Shown here: positions 34,399-44,975 of the stretch, in pieces
Layout: the number at the start of each line of letters is the position of its first letter
How positions within the stretch are numbered: position 1 is the stretch's first letter
Assembly: GCF_036785885.1 (NCBI RefSeq)
Contig: NC_092312.1
Span: forward strand, 11,736,001 to 11,800,000
DNA: 64,000 nucleotides
Reading direction: 5' to 3'
Origin: Coffea arabica
Taxonomy: Eukaryota; Streptophyta; Magnoliopsida; Gentianales; Rubiaceae
Program-made: the position numbers and the translations under genes
Notes under the pieces: model-generated
Seen by the model: the letters and a program-made list of their open reading frames with translations, nothing else
What the model was told of the DNA's origin: nothing
Database searches by the model: none

Positions 34399-36710
34399 AT
34401 GAGTTGTAGAACAGGAGCACTCATAACCACCAGTCATTTTGCTAGCACTTCAATTTTTGATGATTTCAAGGTATCCACCGAGTTTCATCGTCCCAAGTCA
34501 TGTTCAAGTGTTCGGATTCAGTGCTCTTCTTCGAGCCCACACCTGCATGTTACTACTGGTAATCCCAACTCATTCAACTTTTCTTGTTCTCTCTTCAAAT
34601 TTGCGGTGCCTTGGATTCAAGATTCTGAATTCACAGCTGCTTTTCTGCATTCGTCAACTGAGGCTTCTGATGCCCCTGTGTTTGTTCCTCTTGGTTCTTT
34701 TTCTCTTTTCCAGACTTTCCAGTTTGCATGACCATAAAATTCGTCTTAATCTGATCTTTGATTAACAGAGAAATTTGGGAATGATGCTTCATTGACTGGT
34801 GGAGCATATGACTTCGAAAAGGCAACAACATCCCTTACTCAGAAATTATTGTTTACTCCCAAGAAGGTTACCCTTGTTCGCCATGGTCTCAGCACTTGGA
34901 ATGAAGAAGGTAGAGTTCAGGTTTGTTGGCCTTGATTTGAAAATCCACTTTTCTTTTAACTTTATCTCCTGCTTCCGTGGCTTCTCTACCTCTGCTTAAG
35001 CTCATTTTGCTCCATCTGCTAGACTACTGGATCAGTTGTACCGATTTGATTTATATTAAAGTAAGTTTTGTTCTGTCTTAATTAAGAATTCTTGGTAATT
35101 TTAAACCTGTAAGTTCAGAGATTATTTGGTGTAGCACCTAGGTTGCAGAATTCAGATTTTATGAAAGTCTATCTAGCTGCAAGGCTGCAACTGTAATTCT
35201 AAATTTAGGAAAACATGTCAAACAATAATCACAGGAAACAAACTTTATGATAGAGGGAAAAAGATTGGCAAAAATATATGGTAGATGGAGTTTACAGAAC
35301 AACCATGAATACAGTGCATGTATATCCTTTAAAACTCAGTAGCTATAGATCCTTGATCTCATGTGAATGTGGTATACTTTGTTGTATTAGTAAAATTCAA
35401 TTTGAGGGCCTAATGACAAAAATCATTTGCTTTACTGTTGTTCCAGCATAATTGCCTATTCACTATTTCTAATCAGCTAATGCCATTGTGTTGCTTTAGG
35501 GAAGTTCAAATCTCTCCACTTTGACTGAAACTGGAGTAGCTCAAGCAGAGAGGTGCAAGAAAGCATTAGTTGATACGCACTTTGATCAATGTTTCTCCAG
35601 TCCAATATCACGTGCCAAGGTCCAAAAAATAAGATTTGTTTTGTATTTTGTGTGTGCTTCAGTGGATGATCCTATTCCTTAATTGCCACTCTCTAATGCA
35701 GTCCACAGCTGAAATTATATGGCAAGGTAGGGAGCAGCCTTTGGTTTTTCTTGATTCGCTGAAGGAGGCCCATCTATTTTTCCTCGAAGGGATGAAAAAT
35801 GGTCAGTCTTCTTTTGTTTTGGACGCGTTCATTCCTTTCCTATTTGTGAATTAATCGAGTTTGTCCATAGATAAGATACAAGTCATTTATAACCTTGATG
35901 TAATGCTTCACTATATATTCCTCTGCAATATTTTTCATTTTCCTAAATCACATTTAGTATCTGGAGGCAGTGGATGCTTTGCGGATGTATCCAAAGGAGT
36001 ATTCAACATGGAGAGAAGATCCAGCAAATTTTATTGTGAATGGTGTCTATCCAGTTCGGAAACTTTGGGACACAGCAAGTGATGCTTGGAAAGAAATCTT
36101 ACTTACACCTGTAAGATTCTTGTAGTTGCTGTGCATTTCTAGTTATTGCACTGAGAACTGCATTGATTATGTTTCTGAAATTTTCTTGGCTGTGTGGTTT
36201 GTGAAACAGGGAGAGAATTTTTTGGTTGTAACGCACAAATCAATGTTGAGAGCGCTGATCTGCATTGCTCTTGGACTAGGCCCAGAGAGGTATTCATTAC
36301 TTGACAAGAGTAACTTGAATAGTGTGTTGCACCTTGTATAAGTGACTAGTAGTATCAATCATTCTTCCTAAATAGAATTTCTACAAGCCAAAGTCCTTGC
36401 AGGATGGGGATAATGTCTCACAATCTTGCGTGAAATGTCTTCTTATGTCATGTCTATTGTATTTTGCAAGATACTACCTGCCCTTTTAATAGCATTTTTA
36501 CCTTACAACAGTTTTGAGTAACTTGACTCATTCAGCAGTTCTGGGTTAACTGCTTTGCATTCTTTCAGGTTCCGTGCAGTCGACATAAATAACGGTGGGC
36601 TATCTGTGTTCAACTTCAACAAACAAGGGGAGGCAATGCTTCAATCATTAAATATGACAGCTCATATGTACACTGATCACATCTACAGGCATCAGAAAAA
36701 AGTGAAATGA
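34399..36710 (+). CDS. 2-carboxy-D-arabinitol-1-phosphatase-like, plastid histidine phosphatase
   Basis: There are seven exons: 34399-34558, 34769-34920, 35500-35619, 35702-35801, 35971-36110, 36210-36289 and 36569-36710. The reading frame is clean, giving 297 residues. It belongs to the phosphoglycerate-mutase-like histidine phosphatases. The catalytic motif is VRHGLSTWNEEG and the second histidine is in VVTHKSMLRALIC; SSPISRAKSTAEI and LKEAHLFFLEGMKN are also typical. The first 50 or so residues are Ser/Thr-rich with few acids, like a plastid transit peptide. It resembles the Arabidopsis protein annotated as probable CA1P phosphatase, which would remove phosphate from the night-time Rubisco inhibitor. 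Substrate is inferred from that homology and could differ. Confidence 0.9.
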
Positions 36711-37634
36711 ATGAAGTAATTGAACAGAAACAAGACCATAATCTACTAGCAAAGTTGCTGATCAGAAAAAAGCCAAGTTATCCGTGAACGTTGATCAGAA
36801 ACAAGCCAAGTTTGTCGTCCGAGAGTCTGGGAAGCAGGCAAGGAGCCAAAAAGAAGCTGAGAGATTGGAAAGAGGCAGTTCCTGTAGACAGATTTTTGAT
36901 GTCGAATCTAATACTAGAGCTTAGTGACCATATAACATTTTCTCATTGTACTTTCTTTTAGTTTAATGCAATTCAGAAGCAACAAGATACGAGATTTCCA
37001 GTTCACATGCTTTCTTGCTTTACCCGAGAAGTTGTCTTTTGATTTCACCTACTACTTAGAATATTAAACTACGACAGCTTGCATAAATTATGGCTTGGTG
37101 TAGTTGTATCTGGCCGCTTTACTTCTTATAATGCTGTGTTCTTACAATATTTAGGATTAGCATACACAATATACACTTTTAACAAATAAAAAATTAAAAT
37201 CTATGATGTAAATATACATAAAAATACATAGACAAAGAAGAATAAATTGCTAAAGTAACACCTAATACCATCCAGAAATTAATCCAACAGCACCAAGTTA
37301 ATTCATATTTTCAGTACCGAGCTAGATGTAGCTAATTGTGTATTCATGAATTACCGTATCAATCGCCTATTCCACTGTTTATCCCTACTACAACACATTT
37401 GGAGAATAAAATGCAAAGCTACACAAATAGGAATTTGGAGACTCTGAGCCGGATTTGATGAGTTCTTGAAGAAGCAAAAAGAACATGTTCAAGTTAAAGA
37501 GAGATCCTAAAATGGTACTAGTATACATTAAAAGAATATGTACTGCATCAGCCTTCCGGAATTCAATTGAAAGTCTTGGTGGGAGAATGCATGAAGAGAG
37601 ACTTTCATGCTAGTAATCTGTCCGTCTTTGCTTG
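36711..37634. other. Intergenic region before the PPR gene
   Basis: It probably contains the 3' UTR of the phosphatase gene and the promoter of the PPR gene. No other gene or clear repeat was seen. Confidence 0.5.
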
Positions 37635-39419
37635 ATGAATGCAAAGCTTTCTCAGCAACCAGACACTTTTGGCTTCAATGGAAACAGAACACTGGCACAG
37701 ACTTCACCGTACCAAATCCTTCTTAGAGCCGGCTCGCATCTCAAACTCCTCAAACAAGTCCATGCCCACATCATCACCACCGGCCGGAACCACCATCTCC
37801 CGCTGCTGACTAAGCTCGCCACCTCAGCCATCAGTTCTGGCGCCATCCTGTACGCCCAGAAGCTCTTCCTCTGTGCCCCAACTGTTGACGGTTTTCTCCT
37901 CTCTTCCCTCATCACCGCCGCCTCAAAATTCCACTTCCCACTCCAAACCGTCCTCTTCTATCGCCACATGCTTGCGCGTAACATCTCCCCTACTAACTAC
38001 ACATATACTTCTGTGATTAAGGCTTGCGCTCAATTACAGGACCCGAGAACTGGTAGAGTTGTTCATTGCCACATTTTGACTAATGGGTTCAGTTTGGATC
38101 AATTTGTTGAAGCTGCATTAGTGAGTTTTTACGCTAAAATTAGGGAATTAAAATTTGCGAGGAAGATGTTCGATGAAATGCCCCAGAAGAGTATTGTCTC
38201 GTGGAATTCTATGATTTCAGGTTATGAACAGAATGGATTTGCGGATGAAGCAATCATGCTGTTTGCTAAAATGAGAGAGTTAGGTGTTCAGTTTGATTCT
38301 GCTACTCTTGTAAGTGTGTTATCAGCTTGCGCGGACACGGGGGCACTTGAATTGGGAAGCTGGGTTCATGATTATGTGAAGAGCAATCCGATTAGTTTAG
38401 ACGTGGTTCTTGGTACTGCACTGATTAATATGTATGCCAAGTGTGGGAATGTGAGGAAAGCTCAGGGAGTTTTTGAGCTAATGGATGAGCCCAATGTCAT
38501 GGCTTGGACTGCCATGATCTCAGGTTATGGAATGCATGGTTTCGGTAAAGAAGCTATTGATTTATTTCGACTGATGATAAATCAGGGAATCTATCCAAAT
38601 GAAATTACTTTTGTTGCTGTATTGTCTGCATGTGCTCACGCTGGGCTAGTCCAGGCGGGCCGTGAGGCATTTGCTATCATGAAGAATTATGGTATGATGC
38701 CGGGCACAGAGCATCATGTTTGCATGGTTGATATGTTTGGGAGGATGGGTTTGCTCAGTGAAGCATATCACTATATAAAGGATCTGTTTCCTGTCCAGCC
38801 AGCACCGGCAGTTTGGACTGCCATGCTTGGGGCTTGCAAATTGCACAAAAATTATGATCTTGGTGTAGAAGTTGCTGATAATCTTTTTGCTGCGGAACCT
38901 GACAATGCAGGACACTACGTTTTGCTTTCAAATATGTATGCGTTGGCTGGACAGATGGAACGTGTTGAAATGGTTAGAAATGCCGCGATAAGTAAAGAGT
39001 TGAAGAAACCAGCTGGTTACAGCGTCATAGAGATTGATCAGAAGGCACATCTTTTTAGCACAGGTGGCATGCCTCACCCTGAGAGCATGGCGATACTTCA
39101 GTTCTTGGATGAATTGGTTCAGCAGATCAAGGCAGCAGGTTATGTACCAGTTTCTGAAGCTATTATGCACGAGTTAGAGGAAGAAGAGAAGGAATGTGCT
39201 CTTAGATACCACAGCGAGAAGTTTGCTGTAGCTTTCGGACTCTTGAAAACAAGGCAGGGGGTTCCTATTCGAATTGTGAAAAACTTGCGAATCTGCGAGG
39301 ATTGCCACATGGCTATCAAGTACATTTCATTAGTATCCAAAAGAGAAATTTGTGTTCGAGACAAGCTTCGCTTTCACCATTTTAAAGATGGCTCCTGTTC
39401 TTGCAAGGATTTCTGGTGA
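37635..39419 (+). CDS. Pentatricopeptide repeat protein, PLS class with E/DYW domain
   Basis: A single exon encodes 594 residues. The start is the ATG at 37635 (MNAKLSQQPD); the codon before it is TTG. PPR proteins bind organellar RNA one repeat per base, and the DYW domain is a cytidine deaminase used in C-to-U editing. Repeats are clear: VSWNSMISGYEQNGFADEA, then LINMYAKCGNVRKAQGVFE and AWTAMISGYGMHGFGKEA. The deaminase signature HSEKFAVAFGLL is present, then CEDCHMAIKYIS, and the terminal tripeptide is DFW rather than DYW. The N-terminus is likely an organelle presequence. It resembles Arabidopsis At2g33760-type proteins. Being intronless is usual for this family. The RNA target cannot be deduced here. 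Confidence 0.93.
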   Translation: MNAKLSQQPDTFGFNGNRTLAQTSPYQILLRAGSHLKLLKQVHAHIITTGRNHHLPLLTKLATSAISSGAILYAQKLFLCAPTVDGFLLSSLITAASKFHFPLQTVLFYRHMLARNISPTNYTYTSVIKACAQLQDPRTGRVVHCHILTNGFSLDQFVEAALVSFYAKIRELKFARKMFDEMPQKSIVSWNSMISGYEQNGFADEAIMLFAKMRELGVQFDSATLVSVLSACADTGALELGSWVHDYVKSNPISLDVVLGTALINMYAKCGNVRKAQGVFELMDEPNVMAWTAMISGYGMHGFGKEAIDLFRLMINQGIYPNEITFVAVLSACAHAGLVQAGREAFAIMKNYGMMPGTEHHVCMVDMFGRMGLLSEAYHYIKDLFPVQPAPAVWTAMLGACKLHKNYDLGVEVADNLFAAEPDNAGHYVLLSNMYALAGQMERVEMVRNAAISKELKKPAGYSVIEIDQKAHLFSTGGMPHPESMAILQFLDELVQQIKAAGYVPVSEAIMHELEEEEKECALRYHSEKFAVAFGLLKTRQGVPIRIVKNLRICEDCHMAIKYISLVSKREICVRDKLRFHHFKDGSCSCKDFW

Positions 39420-39720
39420 TGTACTGCTGGATCAACTGTCAATAATTAGCATGTTTCAGCATAGATTGACATGAGAGTTACTTATAAAACTTGTCCAAAT
39501 TTTGCCAGTTTGCTCTTACAACAAATTTACCAACACAGATAATAAAATTTGTAATATTAGTAGTATTTTGGCACAACAGTTGTTATTCGTATATGGTTGC
39601 TGGAGTGTCAAATTTTGCCTTCACCAGTCGCTTGGTGCCTAAGAGCGGCCTTCCCACGGTGATCTTTAACAGTAGTGATATGATACAGTATGGTATACGC
39701 CAACCAAGGGAGATTAATTA
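39420..39720. other. 3' flank of the PPR gene
   Basis: It likely contains the PPR 3' UTR. No other feature is seen up to the MITE. Confidence 0.5.
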
Positions 39721-40048
39721 CTCCCTCCGTCCCACTTTGATAGTCCTGTTTTCTTTTTTCGTCTGTCCTAAATTATAGTCCACTTTCCAATTGAATAATG
39801 TAGTTGTATTTTAATTTTTCTAAAATACCCTTATTCAATGTAAGATGTTGTTACTATAAATCTACCCCATTAATAAGAGTTAATTCTTATTTTACCATTA
39901 ATTTAAATTTTCATAAAATTGTACTTTAATTAATGTGAAGATATTTTAGAAAAATAGCTACCTAAATTGAGTGTTCCAACAAAGTTAACTACTTTTTTTT
40001 AAACTGTATGAAAAAAAAAACAGGACTATCAAAGTGAGACGGAGGGAG
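39721..40048. mobile_element. Stowaway-type (Tc1/mariner) MITE
   Basis: This 328-bp element has inverted ends CTCCCTCCGTCCCACTTTGA and its complement (TCAAAGTGAGACGGAGGGAG). It is flanked by the TA dinucleotide on both sides (39719-39720 and 40049-40050). The CTCCCTCCGT end is the classic plant Stowaway terminus. The interior is AT-rich and non-coding. Confidence 0.93.
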
Positions 40049-40277
40049 TAACATTTGGCGGCGAGAGCTGGGATTACGTGGGCAACTGCGAGTGAGGAGC
40101 GTGCGAGAACGCAGGGCGTCCCGAGTGTGGTTCCGGAGTTCCGTGGCGTCTGTAAATTGCAATGCGATGAGTCAGTGGAAAGATAAGCAGTTCGCCAGTT
40201 CACTCAGCCGTTGGACGTCTTGGTGCGACGTGTAATGTGGAATTTTTGGTGTATCTGTTTCTCTTTTTCTTTAGTGT

Positions 40278-40603
40278 GTTTGGACGGGAGATTATTTGTT
40301 CAAATATATTTACTTATATCATTATTATAATTTTTAATATATTTTTTTATCTTTTTAATTATTTTTTTATCTCATATATATCATATCACAAAAAATATTA
40401 CAGTAAAAATATCTCAAATAATTTATATCCAAATGAGGGTTTGTTTGGATTAAGCATTATTTTCTCAATTTTATTTGTTTACATCATCATTACAATTTTT
40501 AATATATTTTTTTATTTTTTTAATTATCTTTTTATCTCACATATATCACATCATAAAAAGTGCTACAGTAAAAATATCCTAAATAACATACAATCGAAAC
40601 AAG
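40278..40603. mobile_element. Two head-to-tail copies of a TTTGGA-ended MITE
   Basis: Copy one runs from about 40278 (GTTTGGACGGGAGATTATTTG) to about 40434 (AATTTATATCCAAAT). Copy two runs from about 40443 (GTTTGGATTAAGC) to about 40603. They share an AATTTTTAATATATTTTTTTAT core and a CATATCACA/CACATCATA plus TACAGTAAAAATATC block. The related 103-bp copy at 43258-43360 shows that the family has short inverted repeats. Confidence 0.65.
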
Positions 40604-41497
40604 CCCGATCATCTTTGTTTTTTTGGTTTATCTGTTTCATCATCACTCGTGATGAAAAAGAGAAATTAGCCACTGTACATTTACTGTTTTTCGATAGCCA
40701 GCTGCTCGGAAACAAGTTGTTTTTCTTACGTCATAACATTTTTTCATTATCATTTTATTTTTCAATCATTATCACTTTAATATCATTTGTGTCACGTCAT
40801 AAAAAATTTAGAAAGTTTTTTTCGAATAATCTTTCATCTACCTTTTAAGAACTGGATTAACAATCTTCAATTAATTATTAGTGTGGTTACATCTTGTTTT
40901 TAGCTAGATACAAAGCAGTTGGTACAGAACAAACTGGGATGGTTCGGTAGAGTTGAATTCTCACTGTAGTTGTTTGGGGTTCTTGACAGTGTAATTCTTT
41001 CATCAACGGGTGTTAATTCATGGACCTTGAGAAAAGCAAATTATAAAATTATTTATTATTTAAAATTTTAATTAAAAATTAGGAAAAAAAAGTTCGTATG
41101 AAACAAAACGTATGGTACTATTACTGTATTAAGAAGAAAATTTCAACCGAATCATCATTCTTTTGAGAAAAAACTTAGAAGATAAAGGACACATAATTGA
41201 TTAACATGCAGAATAAGAAAAACTGTAATCAAGCAAGTAATAAAGACAATTATGAGATCCAAAGATCCAAATTATTTGAAGTTTTACAAGAAAAAAGCCT
41301 AGTAATTGTAAATTATTTGACTCTTCCTATCTCATTTATACATAAGGTACCAAGGGATCATATCTTACATCTAGCACAACTAAGCATGAGAGCCAAAGTT
41401 CATGCTGGAAGAGTAATGCCTAAATGGACTGTGATTTTTTGTCGAAAAATTCTTATATTTCTTGTAAATTCATTTTCAATCATTTTTTTTTCATGTA
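40604..41497. other. AT-rich intergenic DNA between MITEs
   Basis: Only short chance open frames are seen, none with recognisable homology. Confidence 0.5.
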
Positions 41498-41935
41498 GGG
41501 TAAAATACAAAAAAGTCCCCTGTAGTAAACCTAATACACAGAAAAGTCTCCCGTAATTTCAAAATATATAACACTACACCCCGTACTTTGAACTAAATTG
41601 TAAAGGTGACGGAATCCGTTAAATTTAACGGAAATGACTTATTGGAACATAAAAAAAAATTTTTATATCAAATTTTTAATAAATATACATGTTCTATCCC
41701 TTAAATCTCAATTCTCTCTATCTAGAGAATAAAACAAATCATTTTTTTGAATTGCCTTTCGCTTAATTATATCAGGGCATTTTTGTCATTTTGTCCATTT
41801 CCGTTAAAGTTTAACAGATTCCGTCATCTTTACAATTTAGTTCAAAGTACGGGATGTTGTATTGTATATTTTGAAACCACGAGGGATTTTTCTGTATATT
41901 AGATTTATCACAGGGGACTTTTTTGTTTTTTACCC
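41498..41935. mobile_element. Mutator-type MITE with long inverted repeats and 9-bp TSD
   Basis: This 438-bp element starts GGGTAAAATACAAAAAAGTC and ends with the near complement GACTTTTTTGTTTTTTACCC. The inverted repeats run about 150 bases each way, including the mirrored block GTACTTTGAACTAAATTGTA. The perfect 9-bp duplication TTTCATGTA (41489-41497 and 41936-41944) points to Mutator-type insertion. No coding capacity remains. Confidence 0.9.
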
Positions 41936-43257
41936 TTTCATGTATATCAAATTGTTATAGTATATTTGTTTTTACAAAAATTTTTAAAAATAACAATTTA
42001 AATGAGAATTTTGCTTAACACGGTATTAATTTTGGTATTGAATTTTTTATACGATCACCAGTCGCCAAGGGAACAAAAATGGCAGTATATTCTCCAGTCA
42101 CGTGAAGGGTCCAGTTTGGCAGCGTGCGGTGGATTCCACACTAAAAAACGAATCAAACAAGTTGCAAAGATTATCAGAGGGTCACGGACCATTCATATTG
42201 CGTGCACTTAATTCCTTTTTAAAATTGGCTTTTTGAATAATTTTGTAAATTCTCTTACTAGTGGATGTGATCTAGAATTAAAAAGAAATTTTTTTACGTC
42301 AGCTCTTCTGAAGATAGTTACAAGTACTTTCATACAAGACGATTATATGGTATTTTAATGAAAATTCTTCTGTAATAGCAGTGGAGTACTTTTTAATTGA
42401 ATACACGCATTTTGTGAGGTGAAAAAGTTATTATGTAGTGTTTTTACAAAATCTTTTTATCATACAATCAAAGACTTTTTTTTTAAAAAAAACAAAAGTT
42501 ACTTTTAACTATTATTAATGTTAACCTTTGACTGAGAAAAGTTGTTGTTGGCTAAATTTTAATTTGAAGAAATAATTAAGCACTAATTGGTTGGGTACAT
42601 GTGTCCGACGACTTTATTTTGATTTACCCATATCAACTAAAAGCTTTTTCTTTTGATAAACTCGTGCTCCCGCTTTTTAAGTTTTATTAATCCACAGTCT
42701 AATGATCTTTTTGTTTTTGTTTCTTTTTCCAATTAAAAGCATCCAGATGTAGTAATAGTTTGGTGCACGTGTCTCTATCTTCACCGGCTCTCGAGTCTTC
42801 TTGGGCTTGCGTTTGTCTTGCACTCGCAACCATGCTTGACTCAGCAATCAATGCAGGCATATTTCTTCACACGACTCCCAAGACGGCAAGCTGCAGTGCG
42901 CAAGTATGTAAAAGTTCACGTGCTTTGTTACTGTATTTGTTTTTTTTTTTCCCCTCTTGATTTGTTTGGACAAGAGATTATTTGAAAAAATTACTTATTT
43001 GACTGTATTATAAATATGTTTTTAATTTATTTTTTTATCTTTTTAAGTAATTTTGTCTCAAATATATCATATCTAAAAAATATTATAATAATTATTTAAA
43101 ATAATACCTCAAATAAAACTTTTGTTACTGAATATGATAAACACGTGACTTCAATATCTAAGATGGTGTAATTTCGAGCGCATTATTTTTTTTAAAGGTA
43201 AAAGGATTATTAGAGCTTGTTTGCATCAAAAGTTTTTTGAAAGTTTTTTATTTAGTG

Positions 43258-43360
43258 TGTTTGGATAGCCAAATAATAGCTGAAAATTATTTGTTTACAT
43301 CACAAAAGATAATTATTTAGTGTGTTACAATAATTATTTCAAATAATTTCCTATCCAAAT
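43258..43360. mobile_element. Short TTTGGATAG-ended MITE
   Basis: GTTTGGATAGCCAAATAAT at the left mirrors AAATAATTTCCTATCCAAAT at the right over about 103 bp. It is related in its ends to the copies at 40278-40603. No clear target duplication was resolved. Confidence 0.6.
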
Positions 43361-43649
43361 ACAATGAATATTATTTATTGTGACTCTTTTTTGATGTAAT
43401 GTATACAAAATAAAAAATAAAAAATAAGCATATTTTGCGAATAATAAAAAGAATTTCAAACAAACCAATCCAATTGCTTTGCAATAACTTAGAAAATCAG
43501 TGATAAATTATTGCGATGTTCCTTTACCCTTAACTCATAACGTCATCCTAGCTTTTCCACACCTCTAATGTGCTACTCTAACGTTAGCACATTCAAATTA
43601 TCCTCGTCAGTATAAATTCAAACATTATTAACTTTTTTTGGAATAAAAT

Positions 43650-44080
43650 ATTAGAAAGTGCAATCAAGTCGAATCAAGTTTGACTAGTGCACTCTTTTAA
43701 GTTTTTGATTCGAGTTAAAAAATTTAGACTCGAACCTGTTGAGCTCAAAATCAAACTTGAGTTGGATTTTGTTTTACTTTACTTGAGTTGAAGCCGGAGT
43801 TCATGCAAATCAAATTCAATCGAGTTTAACTCAAACTCAATTAAGTTTAATCAAACTTAATCAAATTTTAGAAATATAAATTAATATTTTATATAATTTT
43901 AAATAAATGACAAAATAGACATTTTATACTAGCAAATAGAAAACATATATACGTGAAATTTGATCGAGTTCGATGAATTTTTGACTTTCATGTATTAGGT
44001 TCGAGTTTCACTCAAATATTGGCTGAACAAACTCACGAACTACTCGATTAAATTCGACTCATTTGCATATCTGTAAAATA
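43650..44080. repeat. GAGTTTGA/TCGAGTT-rich patch, probable hAT-end remnant
   Basis: Many variants of TTGAGTT, CGAGTTT and CTCGAATT recur over about 430 bases, like the subterminal repeats of the hAT element at 24.9-27.3 kb but more diverged. No terminal inverted repeat or 8-bp duplication was found, so the origin is inferred from composition. Confidence 0.4.
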
Positions 44081-44975
44081 TGTTAATAAACTTAAGAAAA
44101 GGATATTAACCGTATATTCATTTATTTGATGAAAAATGTTAAAATACTGCTTAACGAGAAAAGTGCTTGTAAATTGATTCGCTACTATTATTTAAAACGA
44201 GACGCAACGCAACTTGGGTGAAAGAAGAGCAGTGAAAAGCAAAAACACATGAATAACCTCAAATCATCCGCAGCCTAATCTTACCCCACCGAAATTATCT
44301 ATTGATTAATTACTCTCAGAATCATATTTATCTATGAAGATCATTCCCAGCGTAATAGATCCCCCATGATTTGAGATTTTCGCTAAAATTTGTTTTATTC
44401 TGCAATAAATAGATGATAGCTTTCCAATCCACAGTAACTGAAAGGGCACGTGTAAAAATGTTATTAATGTTTCCAATTCCCTCCTTTGAAGATCATTCCC
44501 AAAATCTCTCCCATTATTTGAATTGGCATTCATTACTGATCGGTTTATCCAGTCTCTACTGTAACTTACACTTCGGAAAGCCCGCTTTTCAGTATCCCAG
44601 TAACCACGTACTTCCCACTCGCAATCCTATAGCGCGTGGCCAACATCCCACCAGCGAATTAGAGACATTCCCATGATAGATAGTAACCCAACCTCCACGG
44701 CCACCCCTACTGATAAGCTCATCTTCAGTCAGTCAAGAAAAGGCAAAGAGGTTACTACCACTTTTTCTTCCATTGTCCCTTTTGTTTGTTCTTTCTTTTA
44801 CTCCTCAATCACTTTAATATTCTTTTGTAGTATATACTAATAAATGCGAGCGATTCTTTATCACTTTATTTCTGACTGTTACTTCGGTCTTTTGAAGCTC
44901 AACAACAACTCCAGTGGCTAAAGCAACAATTTCTGAAGAACCCATTTGCTTGAATATCCTGAAGAAGCTGATGCT

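Larger units (their letters stand above)
41936..44975. other. MITE-rich intergenic region and callose synthase upstream region
   Basis: No host gene is recognised between the Mutator MITE and the callose synthase start. It contains relatives of the TTTGGA MITE (about 42961-43130 and 43258-43360) and a GAGTTTGA-rich patch (43650-44080). The last 300 bases or so are presumably the promoter and leader of the callose synthase gene. A short upstream open frame starts at the ATG at 44674. Confidence 0.5.

Noticed and set aside
40237-40848. 203-residue plus-strand frame rich in Ile, Phe and Tyr
   Set aside because: It crosses two AT-rich MITE copies. The repetitive peptide reflects the duplicated MITE, not a membrane protein gene.
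44674-44760. Upstream open frame before CALS11
   Set aside because: One ATG with a short unremarkable peptide and unknown transcript start; not enough to call a regulatory uORF.
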